DNA from: Pseudocercospora fijiensis CIRAD86
Lineage: Eukaryota > Ascomycota > Dothideomycetes > Mycosphaerellales > Mycosphaerellaceae
Direction of reading: 5' to 3'
Assembly (NCBI RefSeq): GCF_000340215.1
Contig: NW_006921536.1
Location: forward strand, 4,157,664 to 4,221,663
Length of the DNA: 64,000 nt
Below are positions 23,602 to 36,501 of this stretch, in pieces. Below the pieces are notes generated by a model. It saw nothing but the letters and a program-made list of their open reading frames with translations, did no database searches and was not told the DNA's origin. How positions within the stretch are numbered: the stretch's first letter is position 1; each line of letters opens with the position of its first letter. The position numbers and the translations under genes are program-made.

Positions 23602-26600
23602 GCCTATCGACGACATTCTTAACAATATTGTTAACCGTCGATATAGCTAACTAGCCTTTGGCCCCTAGCTAGTAGCGAGGCTTTAAGAAGCTACCTAAAA
23701 CAGGCTTACTACCTTGCGTTAAGAACAATAGCTAAAGGATAATCTTCTCGAGATTCGCTGCCTCTAGGAATCTCTAATAACTACTGCTAAGCTAACAGTA
23801 GGACCTTCTTTACTACCTATCTAAAACAAGGATACTAAACTTAAGGACTGTACTGTATTTAATAGCTCTAGTCGGAAGTAGTACAACGACTATATTCGTA
23901 ACTATAAACTTAACTAGCGCAACGCACTAAGAGCGCTACTAGACGACTATTCCTTAGTCGTACACGCTATACAGTATATTAATAGCGACCTAAAGCGTAT
24001 ATAGGATAACTATTTTAACTCCCTTAACGATTAGACCGCTATTTAGTAGCAGACCTACAAAACTATTATACTAGACACCCTTAGAAACCCTATACTAAGG
24101 TAATAATATACTTAGGACTAGTACCTTCGAGCTAAGTAAAAGACTAACTAATCGGCCCGCTTATTCGAGGCCTATTTAAAAACCCTTAAAGACGACCTTC
24201 CGCCTAAGACTAATTCTATATAGATCTCCGAGATACGCCTAAAACTTAGATAGGAGCTTATCCTCGAATTAGACCGTCGCCGTGTATTCGAACAAGCTAA
24301 TCTAATACGCATTTAATTTATAGTCGAAGTAGAGATAGCCGAACGGGCTATTTAGCTCTAATAACGACTAGAATTAAGGATCCGACTAACTAGTACTAAC
24401 CGTAGCAACCGTAGTAGCCGCGGAGGAAACTAAGGTTCCTACTATAATAATAATGCTAATAATAGGAATAGTAACGACCGTAGAAGAGGCCGTAGCCGGC
24501 GGCTATATAGAGGAGGCCGCGATAGGGGCCGTAGAAGGGGCTCGTATCCCTATAATGCTAACCGCTCGGCTAACAATAGCAATAACAGCTCCGGCAGCCT
24601 ACTAACCGGATTGAAGTGCTTTAATTATAATAGCACTAGCTATCTACTAGGCCAATGCGACAAACCTAAGGACTAGGCCCGAATTAACCGTGCTTTAGCT
24701 AAGCATAGGAAACATCTTTTAGCCGCTAATACTACCCTAGTCGGCTCTTTCAATTAGTCGAAAAAAGAGTAAGCGCCGTACTAACTGTTAGCCTTGTGCG
24801 GCGTAAGACTATCGATATTGTGCTAGCTATAATACGCTCCTACCTTGTATAGGATACGAAGGGCACTACCTATTAAACTAAGGTTATGCTAGATCTAGGA
24901 AATTCAGTTAGTGCCCTTATTAGCTATCGCCTAGCTAAGTAATTAGACCTTCGACAACTGCCGAAGACTAACCTGCTAACCCTTGCTTGGTTTAATAACG
25001 CTCGGCACTTAACCTATAGGGCCTACTATATTCCTATAGTTCTAAAGGACGACCTCGGAAATAAACGCCTACTAGACTTTACTGCCTACGCAGTAGATAT
25101 AGACAACCTATATAGGGGAGCTACTATTGTTATTAGCAACCCTGTTCTTAAGTACTACGCTATAGCTATAGACCTAGGCCTCTAGAAGTAGCGATTTAGA
25201 ATCGCTAGGAAAGAGGACATTAAATATATTAATGTTAGCGAGTGCCCTAACGATATTAGGGTCCTGTTTATTAGCAACCTAACACCTACCTTAGCTAATC
25301 CGACTGCCGACCTGCTCGGTAGTAATAACGACGAACCTGTGCCCCCTAATAATCCTAATTAGCTTGCTCGTATACTAGAGCCTATCCGAGAGATCTATAT
25401 TAATGTGTTTGAATACTACCTAGTATCGACATTGCCTATGTTTAAGGAGACGGATTATAAGATTAATATTATAGAGGGCAAGGAGGTTCCTTTTAGCCCT
25501 CTCTACAACCTTAGTAAACGAGAGCTTGCTATGTTGCGTAAGTACCTAGAAGAAAACCTAGCTAATAGTCGAATTCGGTATAGCAATAGCCCTACTAGTG
25601 CACCTATCCTGTTCGTACTAAAGAAGGACGGTGGCCTACGCCTATGTATTAATTACCGTAGGCTTAATGCTATTACTATTAAAGACCGCTATCTACTTCC
25701 GCTTATTAACGAGACCCTCGATCGCCTTTCTAGCGCTTACTACTATACTATATTAGATATTAAGGATGCGTACTATCGCATCCGCATCCGTAAGGGTAAT
25801 AAATAGAAAACAGCCTTCCGTATCCGCTATAGCTATTTCGAGTACTTAGTTATACTATTTGGGCTAGCTAATGCCCCTACTATATTCTAGTCCTATATTA
25901 ATCGGGCCCTATTAGGCCTATTAGATTACCTCTATATAGTTTACCTAGATAATATCCTAGTCTATACCTATTTACCTAACATTGTAGAGTACTAGGCTAT
26001 AGTGCGCAAGGTGCTCGACCGCCTGCGGGCCTATAGCCTATATTGCAAGCCTTCTAAATGCACCTTTGCTACTAAAGAGGTGTCCTTCCTTAGCTTCCTC
26101 GTATCGACTAAGGGCGTTAAGGCTAATCCTAACCGGATTAAGACTATTACTAAGTAGCTAACGCCTACTAGTATTAAGGAACTTTAGTCGTTCCTCGGCT
26201 TCGCTAATTTCTATCGTCGCTTTATTAAGAGCTATTTACGGCATGTAATGCCCCTAACTAAGCTTACTAAAACTAAGGCTAACCCGACTAGAGAGTTCAA
26301 ATAGACTAATAGAGCACAAGCCGCTTTTAACGGCCTAAAGCAACGCTTTACTAATATCCCTTTATTGTACTATTTCGTGCTAAGCAAGTAGATCCGAATT
26401 GAGACTAACGCTTTACAGTTCGCTATATCGGCTATTATGTTATAGCAATTAGATAATAACTATTACTAGCACCCGATTGCCTTCTTTTTACGAAAGATAA
26501 TCGATGTAGAACGTCGATATAAGACCTACGAGTAAGAGCTCTTAGCAATCGTAGAAGCCTTTAAGTATTAGCGCTACTATCTTAATAGTGCTTAGCACAC

Positions 26601-28675
26601 AATTTAGGTCTATACAGACTATAACAACCTCCGTAGCATTACTAAGGTTACTAGGGTTATAGGTCGATAGGCTAGATAGGCCGTCTACCTCGCCGAGTTT
26701 AATTTTAATATATTATATCGGCTAGGCGTAAGTAACCCTACTAATAGCCTATCGAGGCGACCTAATTACGATAGCGAGACCTAAGATATTAATTCTTTGT
26801 TTCTAACCCTATAGCATAAGATTGCTATAGCCCGTATTGTTAATAAGCAAGCGTAGGATAAGCGGACTTCCGGACCCCGTAGCGGCAACAAATACTATAG
26901 CGGAGTTGTCGTTCTTCTAGTGCGCGTTCGAAAGGACGTAGATCGCTTAAGCTATAATAACTCGATTAAAGACATTGCTATCTATAGTAATAGCCTATAT
27001 AGCGACAGCACTGCAGAAGAGGTTGTAGTAGTTCCGGCTGCTAGTGCTATTAGATATATATAATGCGTACCTCGTTCGATAGTACGGGTGCTATTAAATA
27101 ACCTTGCAAATAGGGATAGTTAATCGTTTATAGATAAGCTATTACGTACTTAGCAGAGGGACGCCTTTGCTATCGAGCGCATTAATAAGCTTGTAAGTAG
27201 GCGGGCGACTCGATCTAGCAAGAGTAATAATAATTAGTCGATCGACGACAAAGGTTACTTAAAGTTTAAGGGCAGATACTATATCCCTACTAAACAATCG
27301 ATTAGACAAGAGCTTTTAAAGAGGCACTATAATAGTAAACTCGCTAGTTACTATAGTATAGAGAGGTCGCACGAGTTACTATCGCGTACATACTACTAGC
27401 TAAATAGTAAGCGGTATATAAAGGAGTATATACAGACCTATATAGTATACTAGCGAGTTAAAGTACCGAAGCACTTGCCGTTCGGCGAGTTGTCTTCGCT
27501 CCTTGTCTTAAAGAAGCTATTTGCTAAGCTAATAATAGACTTTATTATAGGCCTTCCGCCTACTAAGCGTAGAGGTAGTAAGGACGTATATAATGCTATC
27601 CTTGTTATAGTAGATCGATTTACTAAAGGCGCTCGATATATCCTAGCGCGCAAGGATTAGACTGCTATTAATATAGTAGAGGCGCTATAGACTAACATCT
27701 TCTATACCTATTAGAGAACCCCTAAGGGGATAGTCTCCGATAGGGGCACGACATTCACATCGTACTATTAGAGCGAAATATACCTATAGCTAAGACTAAA
27801 GCATCGGCTATTAATAGCCTTCTATCTATAGACTAACGGTTAAATAGAGAGGCAGAATGCTACCCTATAGCAGTACCTACGCAGTTATATTAACGAGAAT
27901 CCTAAGGATTAGGTCAATCTCCTATAGCCTATAGAATTCGTATACAATAACAGTGTATACTTATTAACTAAGGTTTCACTATATATAGCTATAATAGGTT
28001 AAAACGCCGCGTTGCTATAAGATCTATTTACCTCGCTCGAGGCCGAGCGTAAGGAAAGGGAAGCGCGTTAAGTACTAGAGACACTAGCGGCAATAGAACG
28101 TATCTAGAAGATGCGAGAAATCTGTACTAGGGTGGCTAAGAAGTTAACAAAGGCTTAAGAATATTAAAAGGCCTACTACGATAAGCGTTATACACTAATA
28201 ACCTTTAAACAAGGCGATATAGTTATACTTAGCACTAAGAACCTCCGCATCCGCAAACACCTATCGCCTAATAGTAAAACAAGGCCTAAGCTCGTACTAA
28301 GATATATTAGCCTATTTCGCATCCGAGAACCGAAGGGCAATAGCTAGGCCTACTAGTTATAGCTTCTACCCTATTATACTATCTATAACACCTTCTATAT
28401 CTCCCTCCTTAAACTATACTACTAGCGCGAAGGCGATAAAGCGCCTGCTAAGTTAGAAGAAGTCTTAGCTAATAGTAAAGAGCTATAGTCTATAGAACGT
28501 ATCCTAAAGCATCGGACTAGGCAGGGCAAGAAGGAGTACCTATTAAGATAGCAGGGCTATTTACCTAAATAGGACTTATAGGAAGCTAAAGCCTCTTTTA
28601 AAGACATAACTAAGTTGTTAGATAAGTATTAGACTAGCGTAAAGAACACGAAGAAGGCTAAGAGCTTATAATGCC
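23602..28675 (+). pseudogene. Element C gag-pol with chromodomain, RIP-degraded
   Basis: Gag runs to about 24,600. The CCHC knuckle lies near 24,610-24,665, and a protease core with L-D-L-G-N-S-V-S-A-L near 24,890. Reverse transcriptase has an open stretch at 25,405-25,806. The catalytic box near 25,940-25,970 reads Y-L-D-N (GAT-GAT to GAT-AAT, a TpG-to-TpA change). RNase H follows, then integrase with D-F-I-I-G-L-P-P and V-D-R-F-T-K at 27,530-27,630. The chromodomain (I-L-K-H-R-T-R, K-K-E-Y-L-L) is near 28,499-28,630. TAG codons sit where Trp or Gln is expected. Confidence 0.85.
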
Positions 28676-29843
28676 TATAATGTTACTATTAAGCCTAGGA
28701 TTAATACTACCCCCGGGGTACTATTAGCTAACTAATTAGCTATAAGCAATTGTTAGCAACAAGAGACAATAAGACTACACTACTATAGTGAACGCGCACC
28801 GAGTGTTAACAAGCGCGCTACGACGCGTTAACTAATTGCCTGCTCTTTTAAGGATTCCACCTCTTTACTAACGCGCCCTATAGGTCCCTCTCTTGTTCCC
28901 TTATTCCGTCGAGGCCTCGAGGCCTAGGCAATCGGCGCGGCCGGCGCGGCTATATTAGTAATAGTATTGCGGGGTATATTGTTAGTTAAAGAAGGAAATT
29001 AGAAGAAGGTGAAGTTAGCGCTAAGACGACTAGCGCCGCTATTATTAATATTACTTACTATTATTACTACGCCTATAGACACAACCTTACCTATACTACG
29101 AGCCTAAGGCACCTTTAATCAAAACTTTAATTAAAACTTTAAGGCCAAGTTAAAACTTTAAGCCGCTTAAAAGATTAAGTAGACTAATAGACTAACTAAC
29201 TAAGGGCAAAAACTATAGAGCTAAGCTAGCTAGGGTCGATCTTGCGGACAATAGGTTACTCCTCAATCTTTCCGATCCTTTAAGCGAGGCGAACCTCTAC
29301 TACTACACTTATAATAGCCTTTACCTATAGAAACTAGAAGAACTGAGTTTTTTGAAAAGATAAGATAAGATTAACACTTAGAGGCTACTAAACCTAGCTA
29401 ATTAGGGCTAGCGAAACTACGAACAATAAGAACAATAACCCTTAGAAGCGGACAAACCCTTAGAAGCGGACATTGCTAGGTTTTTTAAGAGTAGACGCAA
29501 AGAACTCGGTACGATATTACTTAGAGCGGAGGTAGGGCTGTAATACCTCGTATGTCTACCTATTATAGTAGGGAAGACGCGCTCGTATTGTAATTAGTCG
29601 AAGGCCCTTAATTCTTATAGATATATATTACTTTATAGTTTATTATATATAGGGATAGCGTAGTTAGAGTTAGACATTGTGCTATATTAGAGGTAAGGTT
29701 TGACATAGTTATATAATCGGTAGTTATACGTTCAATTTAGCGTAGACTAAGCGGCCTATTAGACCTGCTAAGTTAGTAGCAACAGAGGTTGAGACTAGGA
29801 CAAAGACCGGCTACGAGGGCGCGGCCTTTAGAAGGGAAGCGTA
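28676..29843 (+). other. 3' non-coding region of element C
   Basis: No coding signal is seen. The region has repeated A+T blocks (AAAACTTTAA motifs near 29,115-29,160) and ends at the polypurine tract. The same region is recognisable in reverse orientation in element A. Confidence 0.6.
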
Positions 29844-30040
29844 TATTAGGACTAAAGAGGTTATACGTAATTAGCATATAACCGGGCTCGAGTAAAGCTA
29901 GGGTCTTAATGCCTTAGGCAGGGCTTAGCGCTTAGTAATAGGCTAACTTGCCTACCTTCCTCCCTCTCCTCCTAGCTCCTTATCGAATACTACTCGTACC
30001 TACGACTACCCTATCTACCTACTAACATACCCTTCTTATA
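29844..30040 (+). repeat. 3' LTR of element C
   Basis: This is the partner of 17,600-17,796. It is preceded by the polypurine tract AGAAGGGAAGCG and followed by the second CAATA copy. Its terminal TG has become TA, a RIP-type change. Confidence 0.92.
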
Positions 30041-30045
30041 CAATA

Positions 30046-30140
30046 TCGCGGATACCGCGGCGCTAAACGATTTCGAGGTAAAATATAGAGAAATCGAGAC
30101 GAACGATAGACCTTTAGGAGACTAGGAGAAGAGAGGAAAG
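30046..30140 (+). pseudogene. Element D chromodomain C-terminal end
   Basis: Directly after element C and its target-site duplication the frame resumes as A-L-N-D-F-E-V-K-Y, which fits the final helix of an integrase-linked chromodomain (A-L-x-x-F-E-x-x-Y). It ends within about 100 bases. The domain was therefore cut in two by element C. Confidence 0.65.
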
Positions 30141-31620
<1,480 letters not shown>

Positions 31621-31807
31621 TATAAAGGGCTACGCCCTAGGTAGAAAGTACTAGCCTTAGATATTCGGCCTACGCGATTCTAACCTACTACTTAGCGCTT
31701 AGCGTACTATATAAAATCATTCGGATTTATATAGATAGACTTAGCTCTTTATCGAACCTATTAAGTCTTATATCTAGTATCTACGTACGCGTTACTTACT
31801 TATAATA
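31621..31807 (+). repeat. 3' LTR of element D
   Basis: This is the partner of 1631-1817. A purine-rich tract (about 31,597-31,617) immediately precedes it and is the likely polypurine tract that primes plus-strand DNA synthesis. GTAGT follows directly as the target-site duplication. Confidence 0.9.
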
Positions 31808-31812
31808 GTAGT

Positions 31813-32210
31813 ATAATAATATTAAATCTATATACCCTAATCTCTCGGAATTAATAATACTAGCGCTATTAATAGTACTAATAACTAGTGCCGCTAAGCG
31901 TAACTAGTTAGCTTATAGCTTTATTATAAGCCTCCGCTATAATCGCTTATCTTATACTACTATCGAGAAGCTAGTCTATCTATATTAGAACCTTTATATT
32001 AAGTATAGGATTAACGATAACTAGCTTATAGACGACGACTTCTACGATCTGGAAGAAGTACTTAAAGCTATATTAGACGGCGAGGTCGATAATAGCGCCG
32101 TTACTAACCCTAATAGTACTTATAGGGCGAGTCTATAGATATTTCCCTATATTTACTTACTCTTAGTATATAATATATCGCGTCTTATCTACTTTTATAT
32201 AGTAGCTTAG
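31813..32210 (+). pseudogene. hAT-like transposase, C-terminal dimerisation region
   Basis: Read through stops, this stretch gives Y-P-N-L-S-E-L, then a T-S-A-A-K-R block, then R-Y-N-R-L-S-Y-T-T-I-E-K-L. That is the order of the hAT C-terminal dimerisation domain (YP-x-LS, S-A-x-x-x-E-R, R-x-R-L-x-x-x-T-I-E-x-L). It continues the frame of the segment left of element D once the D element and one GTAGT copy are removed. The degraded composition ends at about 32,210-32,260. I did not find a terminal inverted repeat, because the partner end is outside the window. Confidence 0.6.
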
Positions 32211-32581
32211 TAGCTAGCCCCGATACGATAAGACCCTCCGTATGTCCACTCGTACGTACGTAGCGGGTTTATCGGTAGACACTGCCCCTATTTTATAACC
32301 ACGGTGGAAGCACAACACTAACTCGCACCCGTAGAAATAGCCTCTGGGTGGGGTCCAGTTCAGCTTCATTCCAACTCCTCGTTTGCAGGCCTGTGCCATG
32401 CGATTGCAAGGCTTCAAATTGGACCTCTTGGCGGTCCATATATGGCCTGTAAACAACCATGGAAGTTGTTGGTCAAGCCCAGCCGCCGTGGCGGCTTGAT
32501 TTACACCCTTGTCTTGGTTGATATACTTATACCTGACTTGCTTCAAATTTGTTGACTTCTCGCCGCTGATCACGAGGCACA

Positions 32582-33079
32582 ATGGCGACTACAAAGCTCA
32601 TACTCGTAATCTCTACGTGAGTCGGTAGCTCAGACACTCGATACATTCACGTCAGAATTGACTTGCGTTCAGCCTGTTCTCCCTCGCTACAGCCACTGCT
32701 CTTGCCGCTCCGCCAGCGCAAAGCAATCATCCAAACCACTGTCTCTGCCTTAGGCCCGGAGATGGAATTGAAGACGAGACTGCAACAAAAGCGGTCTGCC
32801 CTCAATTCGGGGGTTCTTACGTGACCCTTCCAGAGTACCGGAACGGAAAAAAGATCGATCTAACATTCGGTGCTGTACGTGCCTGCAAAGTTTGCTCAGT
32901 CTTTGCGAGCCTTTACTGACGTTCAAACGCAGTGCGTCGACCTTGGTTGGTCATATGGAGACAAGTTCAAGGAGGCATGTCTCAAGCACTACGGCAAGAC
33001 CACGAGTGATGGGCAGGATGGTGCCCAGTGTTGCCAACCTGTTTCCTCTGGTGAACCTTGCCGGAATTATCCTCCGTGA
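32582..33079 (+). CDS. Cysteine-rich small secreted protein (effector candidate)
   Basis: This gene is spliced from three exons: 32,582-32,616, 32,673-32,874 and 32,933-33,079. The introns are 56 and 58 bp with GTGAGT...TTCAG and GTACGT...CGCAG borders; the second has an ideal branch site ACTGAC. The product is 127 residues with a clear signal peptide (M-A-T-T-K, hydrophobic core to about residue 22, likely cleavage after A-L-A near residue 23). The mature part of about 104 residues has eight Cys (35, 37, 54, 80, 95, 112, 113, 122), suggesting four disulphides. The CC pair is near the end, so it is not a hydrophobin. I recognise no family. It is the first gene beyond the transposon nest, about 350 bases from its edge, a setting typical of fungal effectors. 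The splice model is mine and needs transcript support. Confidence 0.78.
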
Positions 33080-33722
33080 TTTGTTCCTGGCTGTGTAAGG
33101 TATCACGCACAGCGCAGTGGATGACTTACGTAATACTGCCTTGCTGGCGGTTCAAATTGGCTTCGTTAAATACCTATGTTCTGTCTATTCTCTGGTCTAA
33201 AATACATACAGTGTGAAAATTCTTCATATGCCAAGGAGTCATGTGACAGTCATGTGACTGAGCTGACGCGTCACATAAGGTGGGCCCGGGCCAAAGATCT
33301 TTTATGTGAAAGTGAGCGACAAAGACCTTGGGCGTGAAGGGTTAGCGGGAATGGTTCGTAGCAAACATGGTGTATATACTCACTTGAACTACTTTCCTGC
33401 CTGCTCACTTCTTGGTGTGAAGTTGGGAAGGATAAATGCTCTTGGAACGACAGCGTAGCGTCAGCCAAGAGAGTCTTGGCGCAATAGTCTACCCATGAAT
33501 CTTGAAAGTGCACACCACAGCTCCTACCTCACTTATTATTGTGGTAGTGGTGTTAATATCCTGTAGAAATGCGAATTCATTCCAGCGCATTGTATAGCCG
33601 CGTTGCCTCAAGCGTTGTCTAGCATAAACGCGCGACAGTTACAGCTTCCCGAAGCTTGGTCACCAGCACCCAACTGCAATCCCTCCAGCGAGTCATATTG
33701 AGAACAGCGAGAACCAAACACC
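33080..33722. other. Intergenic region with palindromic motifs
   Basis: This is the 3' flank of the small secreted protein gene and the promoter side of the SRPBCC gene. It contains two copies of GTCATGTGAC (33,238-33,247 and 33,249-33,258) and the palindrome TGACGCGTCA (33,264-33,273), about 460 bases upstream of the next start codon. No convincing coding region is seen. Confidence 0.5.
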
Positions 33723-34493
33723 ATGGCCCCGGGAGCGGCATATACAGACCATCAATTCAGGTCAAATGCCCATACCGGGCCAAGAGCAACTCCAACCATA
33801 CCTAAAGGCGGCGTATTTTCAGTCTACGCGGAAATTGGCATCCCAACTCCACCACAATATCCATACGAGGCACTTCTAGACATTCGAACATGGCGAGAAT
33901 GGAATTCATTCAACCCAGACGTGATCGTCACGAAGCACTCCAACCCACACAGTCGCGACATTCGCATGGAGCAAGGCTGCTTCATGACCGTCTCCTACCA
34001 AATCACATCAGATGTTCGAAAGGAGACCAAGTCAGTGTGCAGGCATTTGGAGCCACTGAAGCATAAAGACGATGGTAAAGAGTCGCATAGCATGGGTGGA
34101 AACGTGACGCGAATACGCTGGACGTCCGACAACGCAAATCTCTTGACACCAGCTTTCGTCTTGAAGACAGAACGCGTGAATGAGATTGAGGAGACCTCGG
34201 ACGGTCACTGCAAATACAGAACCTGGTTGACGTTTGACGGCTTCAGCGCGAAGACTATGAAGAAGAAATATGAGAAAGCACTCGCGGCACGTCTGCCGGA
34301 ATTTTGTGAAGATCTAAAAGAGAGATCTATAAAGCTGTATCAGGATCAGCCGGATCCGCGGAAGATGAGTGTCTCGATGCCGCGCAAGTCTACCCAGCAA
34401 GCACGTTCGTCGATGCAGCAGCCCCGAGTATCGATGCAGAAGCCAGAAGGAGAACAGTTGCAGCATTTCCAGACATCTGCTCCGACACGATGA
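33723..34493 (+). CDS. SRPBCC (START/polyketide-cyclase-like fold) family protein
   Basis: This is an uninterrupted 256-codon frame with an ATG in a good context (CACCATGGCC). Residues of about 30-200 fit the SRPBCC pattern seen in many fungal proteins: a V-F-S-V-Y-A-E-I-x-I-P first strand, then P-Y-E-A-L-L-D-I-R-T-W-R-E-W-N helix and loop, and later strands ending W-L-T-F-D-G-F. Such proteins form a hydrophobic cavity for lipids or other small molecules; the ligand cannot be read from the sequence. The last 45 residues are a basic Ser/Gln/Met-rich low-complexity tail with a repeated R-x-S-M-Q-Q-P-R-like unit. There is no signal peptide, so it is probably cytosolic. Confidence 0.75.
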   Translation: MAPGAAYTDHQFRSNAHTGPRATPTIPKGGVFSVYAEIGIPTPPQYPYEALLDIRTWREWNSFNPDVIVTKHSNPHSRDIRMEQGCFMTVSYQITSDVRKETKSVCRHLEPLKHKDDGKESHSMGGNVTRIRWTSDNANLLTPAFVLKTERVNEIEETSDGHCKYRTWLTFDGFSAKTMKKKYEKALAARLPEFCEDLKERSIKLYQDQPDPRKMSVSMPRKSTQQARSSMQQPRVSMQKPEGEQLQHFQTSAPTR

Positions 34494-34796
34494 AGAGCGC
34501 GTGGCAGCCAGAGGTCTACAACTTTGGTAAAGACGACTTTCGCACGTCTTTGTTCGTGGCCGGCTTGTTGGATGCGGATATGTTTACCGCGTCGGCTCTG
34601 TATCTGACCCTTTGCAACGCATGATGGCAGGACCTTCCGAAGTGCTCATGGGTCCTTCTCTAGTCTTGTGGTGGTTCTGGTGTCCCTGTTGATATATCCC
34701 AATGCTTTGTGCCGTCGGGTCTCCCCTTTTAGCACATTTGAGTCCGGAACTATGTTCGAAATATACTGTAATGGATTCATAATCTTACTCTTCGCT
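34494..34796. other. Short convergent intergenic region
   Basis: This lies between the 3' ends of the SRPBCC gene and the MFS transporter gene. It holds both 3' untranslated regions; no other feature is seen. Confidence 0.5.
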
Positions 34797-36501
34797 TCAG
34801 TCCGCAGCATCGCCCTCTTCAACTCGTATGCTTCCCTTTGGAGGAAACTTGCAGAAGCAGAATATCACAAACGCCAACAGAGCCACAGCGCCATTGACTG
34901 CGAATGTTAAGGAAGGCTGCCCGATTGATGCAAAGGCCGAGAAGACGAATCCAAAAAGCCCCGTCGTCGCCAATCTCGCTACCATCTCAACAAGGCTGAT
35001 GGCACTGAGAGCATCAGCGCGCTGCGATGGGGAGCACATCTGCAAGATTGTGCCTTTCGCTGCAGATCCAGTTCCGGCGGCAAGTGGTAACACTACTGCC
35101 ACAACGTACATATGCCAGCCTTGGGAGGTCAAAGTGGCTAAAGCTGTCAGAATGCCATCCACCAGGATGCTGTATCTGGTATACAGGAGATCGAAATGGA
35201 AAGACTCGTCTTCATTGGCCTTGGGTCTCGGTGGCTCGATCGGTTCCTGTCCAGCTTGTGTAGGCCCCGATGCAAACTCCTCTGGACTTGTGGGAATGTC
35301 TGGAATTTGCGACTCCTCGGCAGAAATCTTGTCATCGCTCATCTCACGTCGATCCAACCACTTGCGCCCTGCAGATATGATCGCTGGGAAAGCGAACGTC
35401 AAGTATAATCCTCGAATTAGTGAGTTGACTGAAATCAGCCAGCCATTCTCCGTCGTGCCAAAATCGAGCACATCTGTCGCATACATCTGCAGCAACACTG
35501 GGATGTAGCCGGTAGCTAGCAGTGCGGTGAAAGCGCCTGCACCAAGCAAGACGATTCCATACTCTGTTCTAACCTTGCCATCCACCAAGATCCACTTCTG
35601 AGGAACGAACATCCTCAGCGGTTCAAAGAAACTAGAGAGCGATCTCGTCTTCTTCTCGTCGGCAGGACTCATTTCCGCTTTGATCCAAGGCAAGAATAGC
35701 AGGATGTACGCGCTGGACACCAGGAACAAGACTAAAGTGACTCTGAACGGGGCAATGATTCCGAAGCCATCACTGAGAAGGCCTCCAAATAAGTAGCCCA
35801 AAGCAGTGCCGAAGAAGGCACAGCCCTGCAACCTCCCCAGCGTCCCCGTCCGTTCAGCAGGCGCTATGATCTCGGTCGCGAACGAGTTCAATGCCAGAAG
35901 ATAGCCAGCTGGTCCGCCGACAACCGTGATCATCTGACTACATTGAATGATGATAATTCCAATTCCACCTCCTAATTGAACGCCAACATTCTGTACTGCG
36001 AGACGTACGGCAGGCCAGAAGACGGAGGATAAAAGGGCGGACTTTACTCCGAAACGTTTTATGGCCCAACCAGTGTAGAAGAGGTTCAGGACGCCGAATA
36101 ATGTTGTGCCTGCTCCGAGGAGAGCAACACTCCGAGCCGTGCTGGATTGGATTGCTGTTATGTGGCAATTCTTATCGGGAAGGTTTGGGTGATCTTGGTA
36201 GTATTGGTCGCATGTCATGACGCCGAAGACGTAAATTAGACTTTGAAATATATCAGTAACATACGAAAGATGGCTTGAGGGTGTTTCCTTACGGCACTTG
36301 TGTTACTCCGAATGATAATGAGACAAGAGTTGATGTGAGTAGTAACTTCAGAACTACTGGTCTACCCCATTTCTGGTCTGGGCGATTTTTTGCTTTCGTC
36401 GGCAAAAGTGGAGACGATTCGTGTGGTTCGTAACTCCGGACAGTGTCAGTAGAATTCTTGGATCTGGTTGCTTCAGTATCTGTTTCTTGTTGGTTGGCCA
36501 T
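34797..36501 (-). CDS. Major facilitator superfamily transporter
   Basis: There are two exons on the minus strand: 36,293-36,501 and 34,797-36,240, joined across a 52-bp intron (GTAAGG...CAAAG, branch CTGAT). The product is 550 residues. The N-terminal tail contains E-S-S-P-L-L-P (residues 28-34), a dileucine-type signal often found on vacuolar or endosomal transporters. TM1 spans the splice site (F-G-V-T-Q-V-P-L-I-Y-V-F). Further segments include G-I-I-I-I-Q-C-S-Q, the E-R-T-G-T-L-G-R-L-Q-G loop and a long acidic central loop before TM7. The sequence fits proton-coupled fungal MFS carriers with a T-C-D-Q-Y-Y extracellular loop. Substrate is unknown. The frame without the first exon would lack TM1, so the upstream ATG is preferred. 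Confidence 0.85.

Larger units (their letters stand above)
17600..30040 (+). mobile_element. Ty3/Gypsy chromovirus, element C, interrupted by a Copia element
   Basis: It is bounded by 197-bp LTRs starting TGTTAGGACT and ending CTTATA, with the target-site duplication CAATA (17,595-17,599 and 30,041-30,045). Without the nested Copia and its duplicated site it is about 7.1 kb, close to element A (7.04 kb). It inserted into the chromodomain of element D. Domains are gag, CCHC knuckle, protease, reverse transcriptase, RNase H, integrase and chromodomain, all RIP-damaged. Confidence 0.9.

Noticed and set aside
32214..32582. 122-codon minus-strand frame at the transposon boundary
   Set aside because: It starts in the promoter of the secreted protein gene, runs into the degraded repeat and shows no domain.
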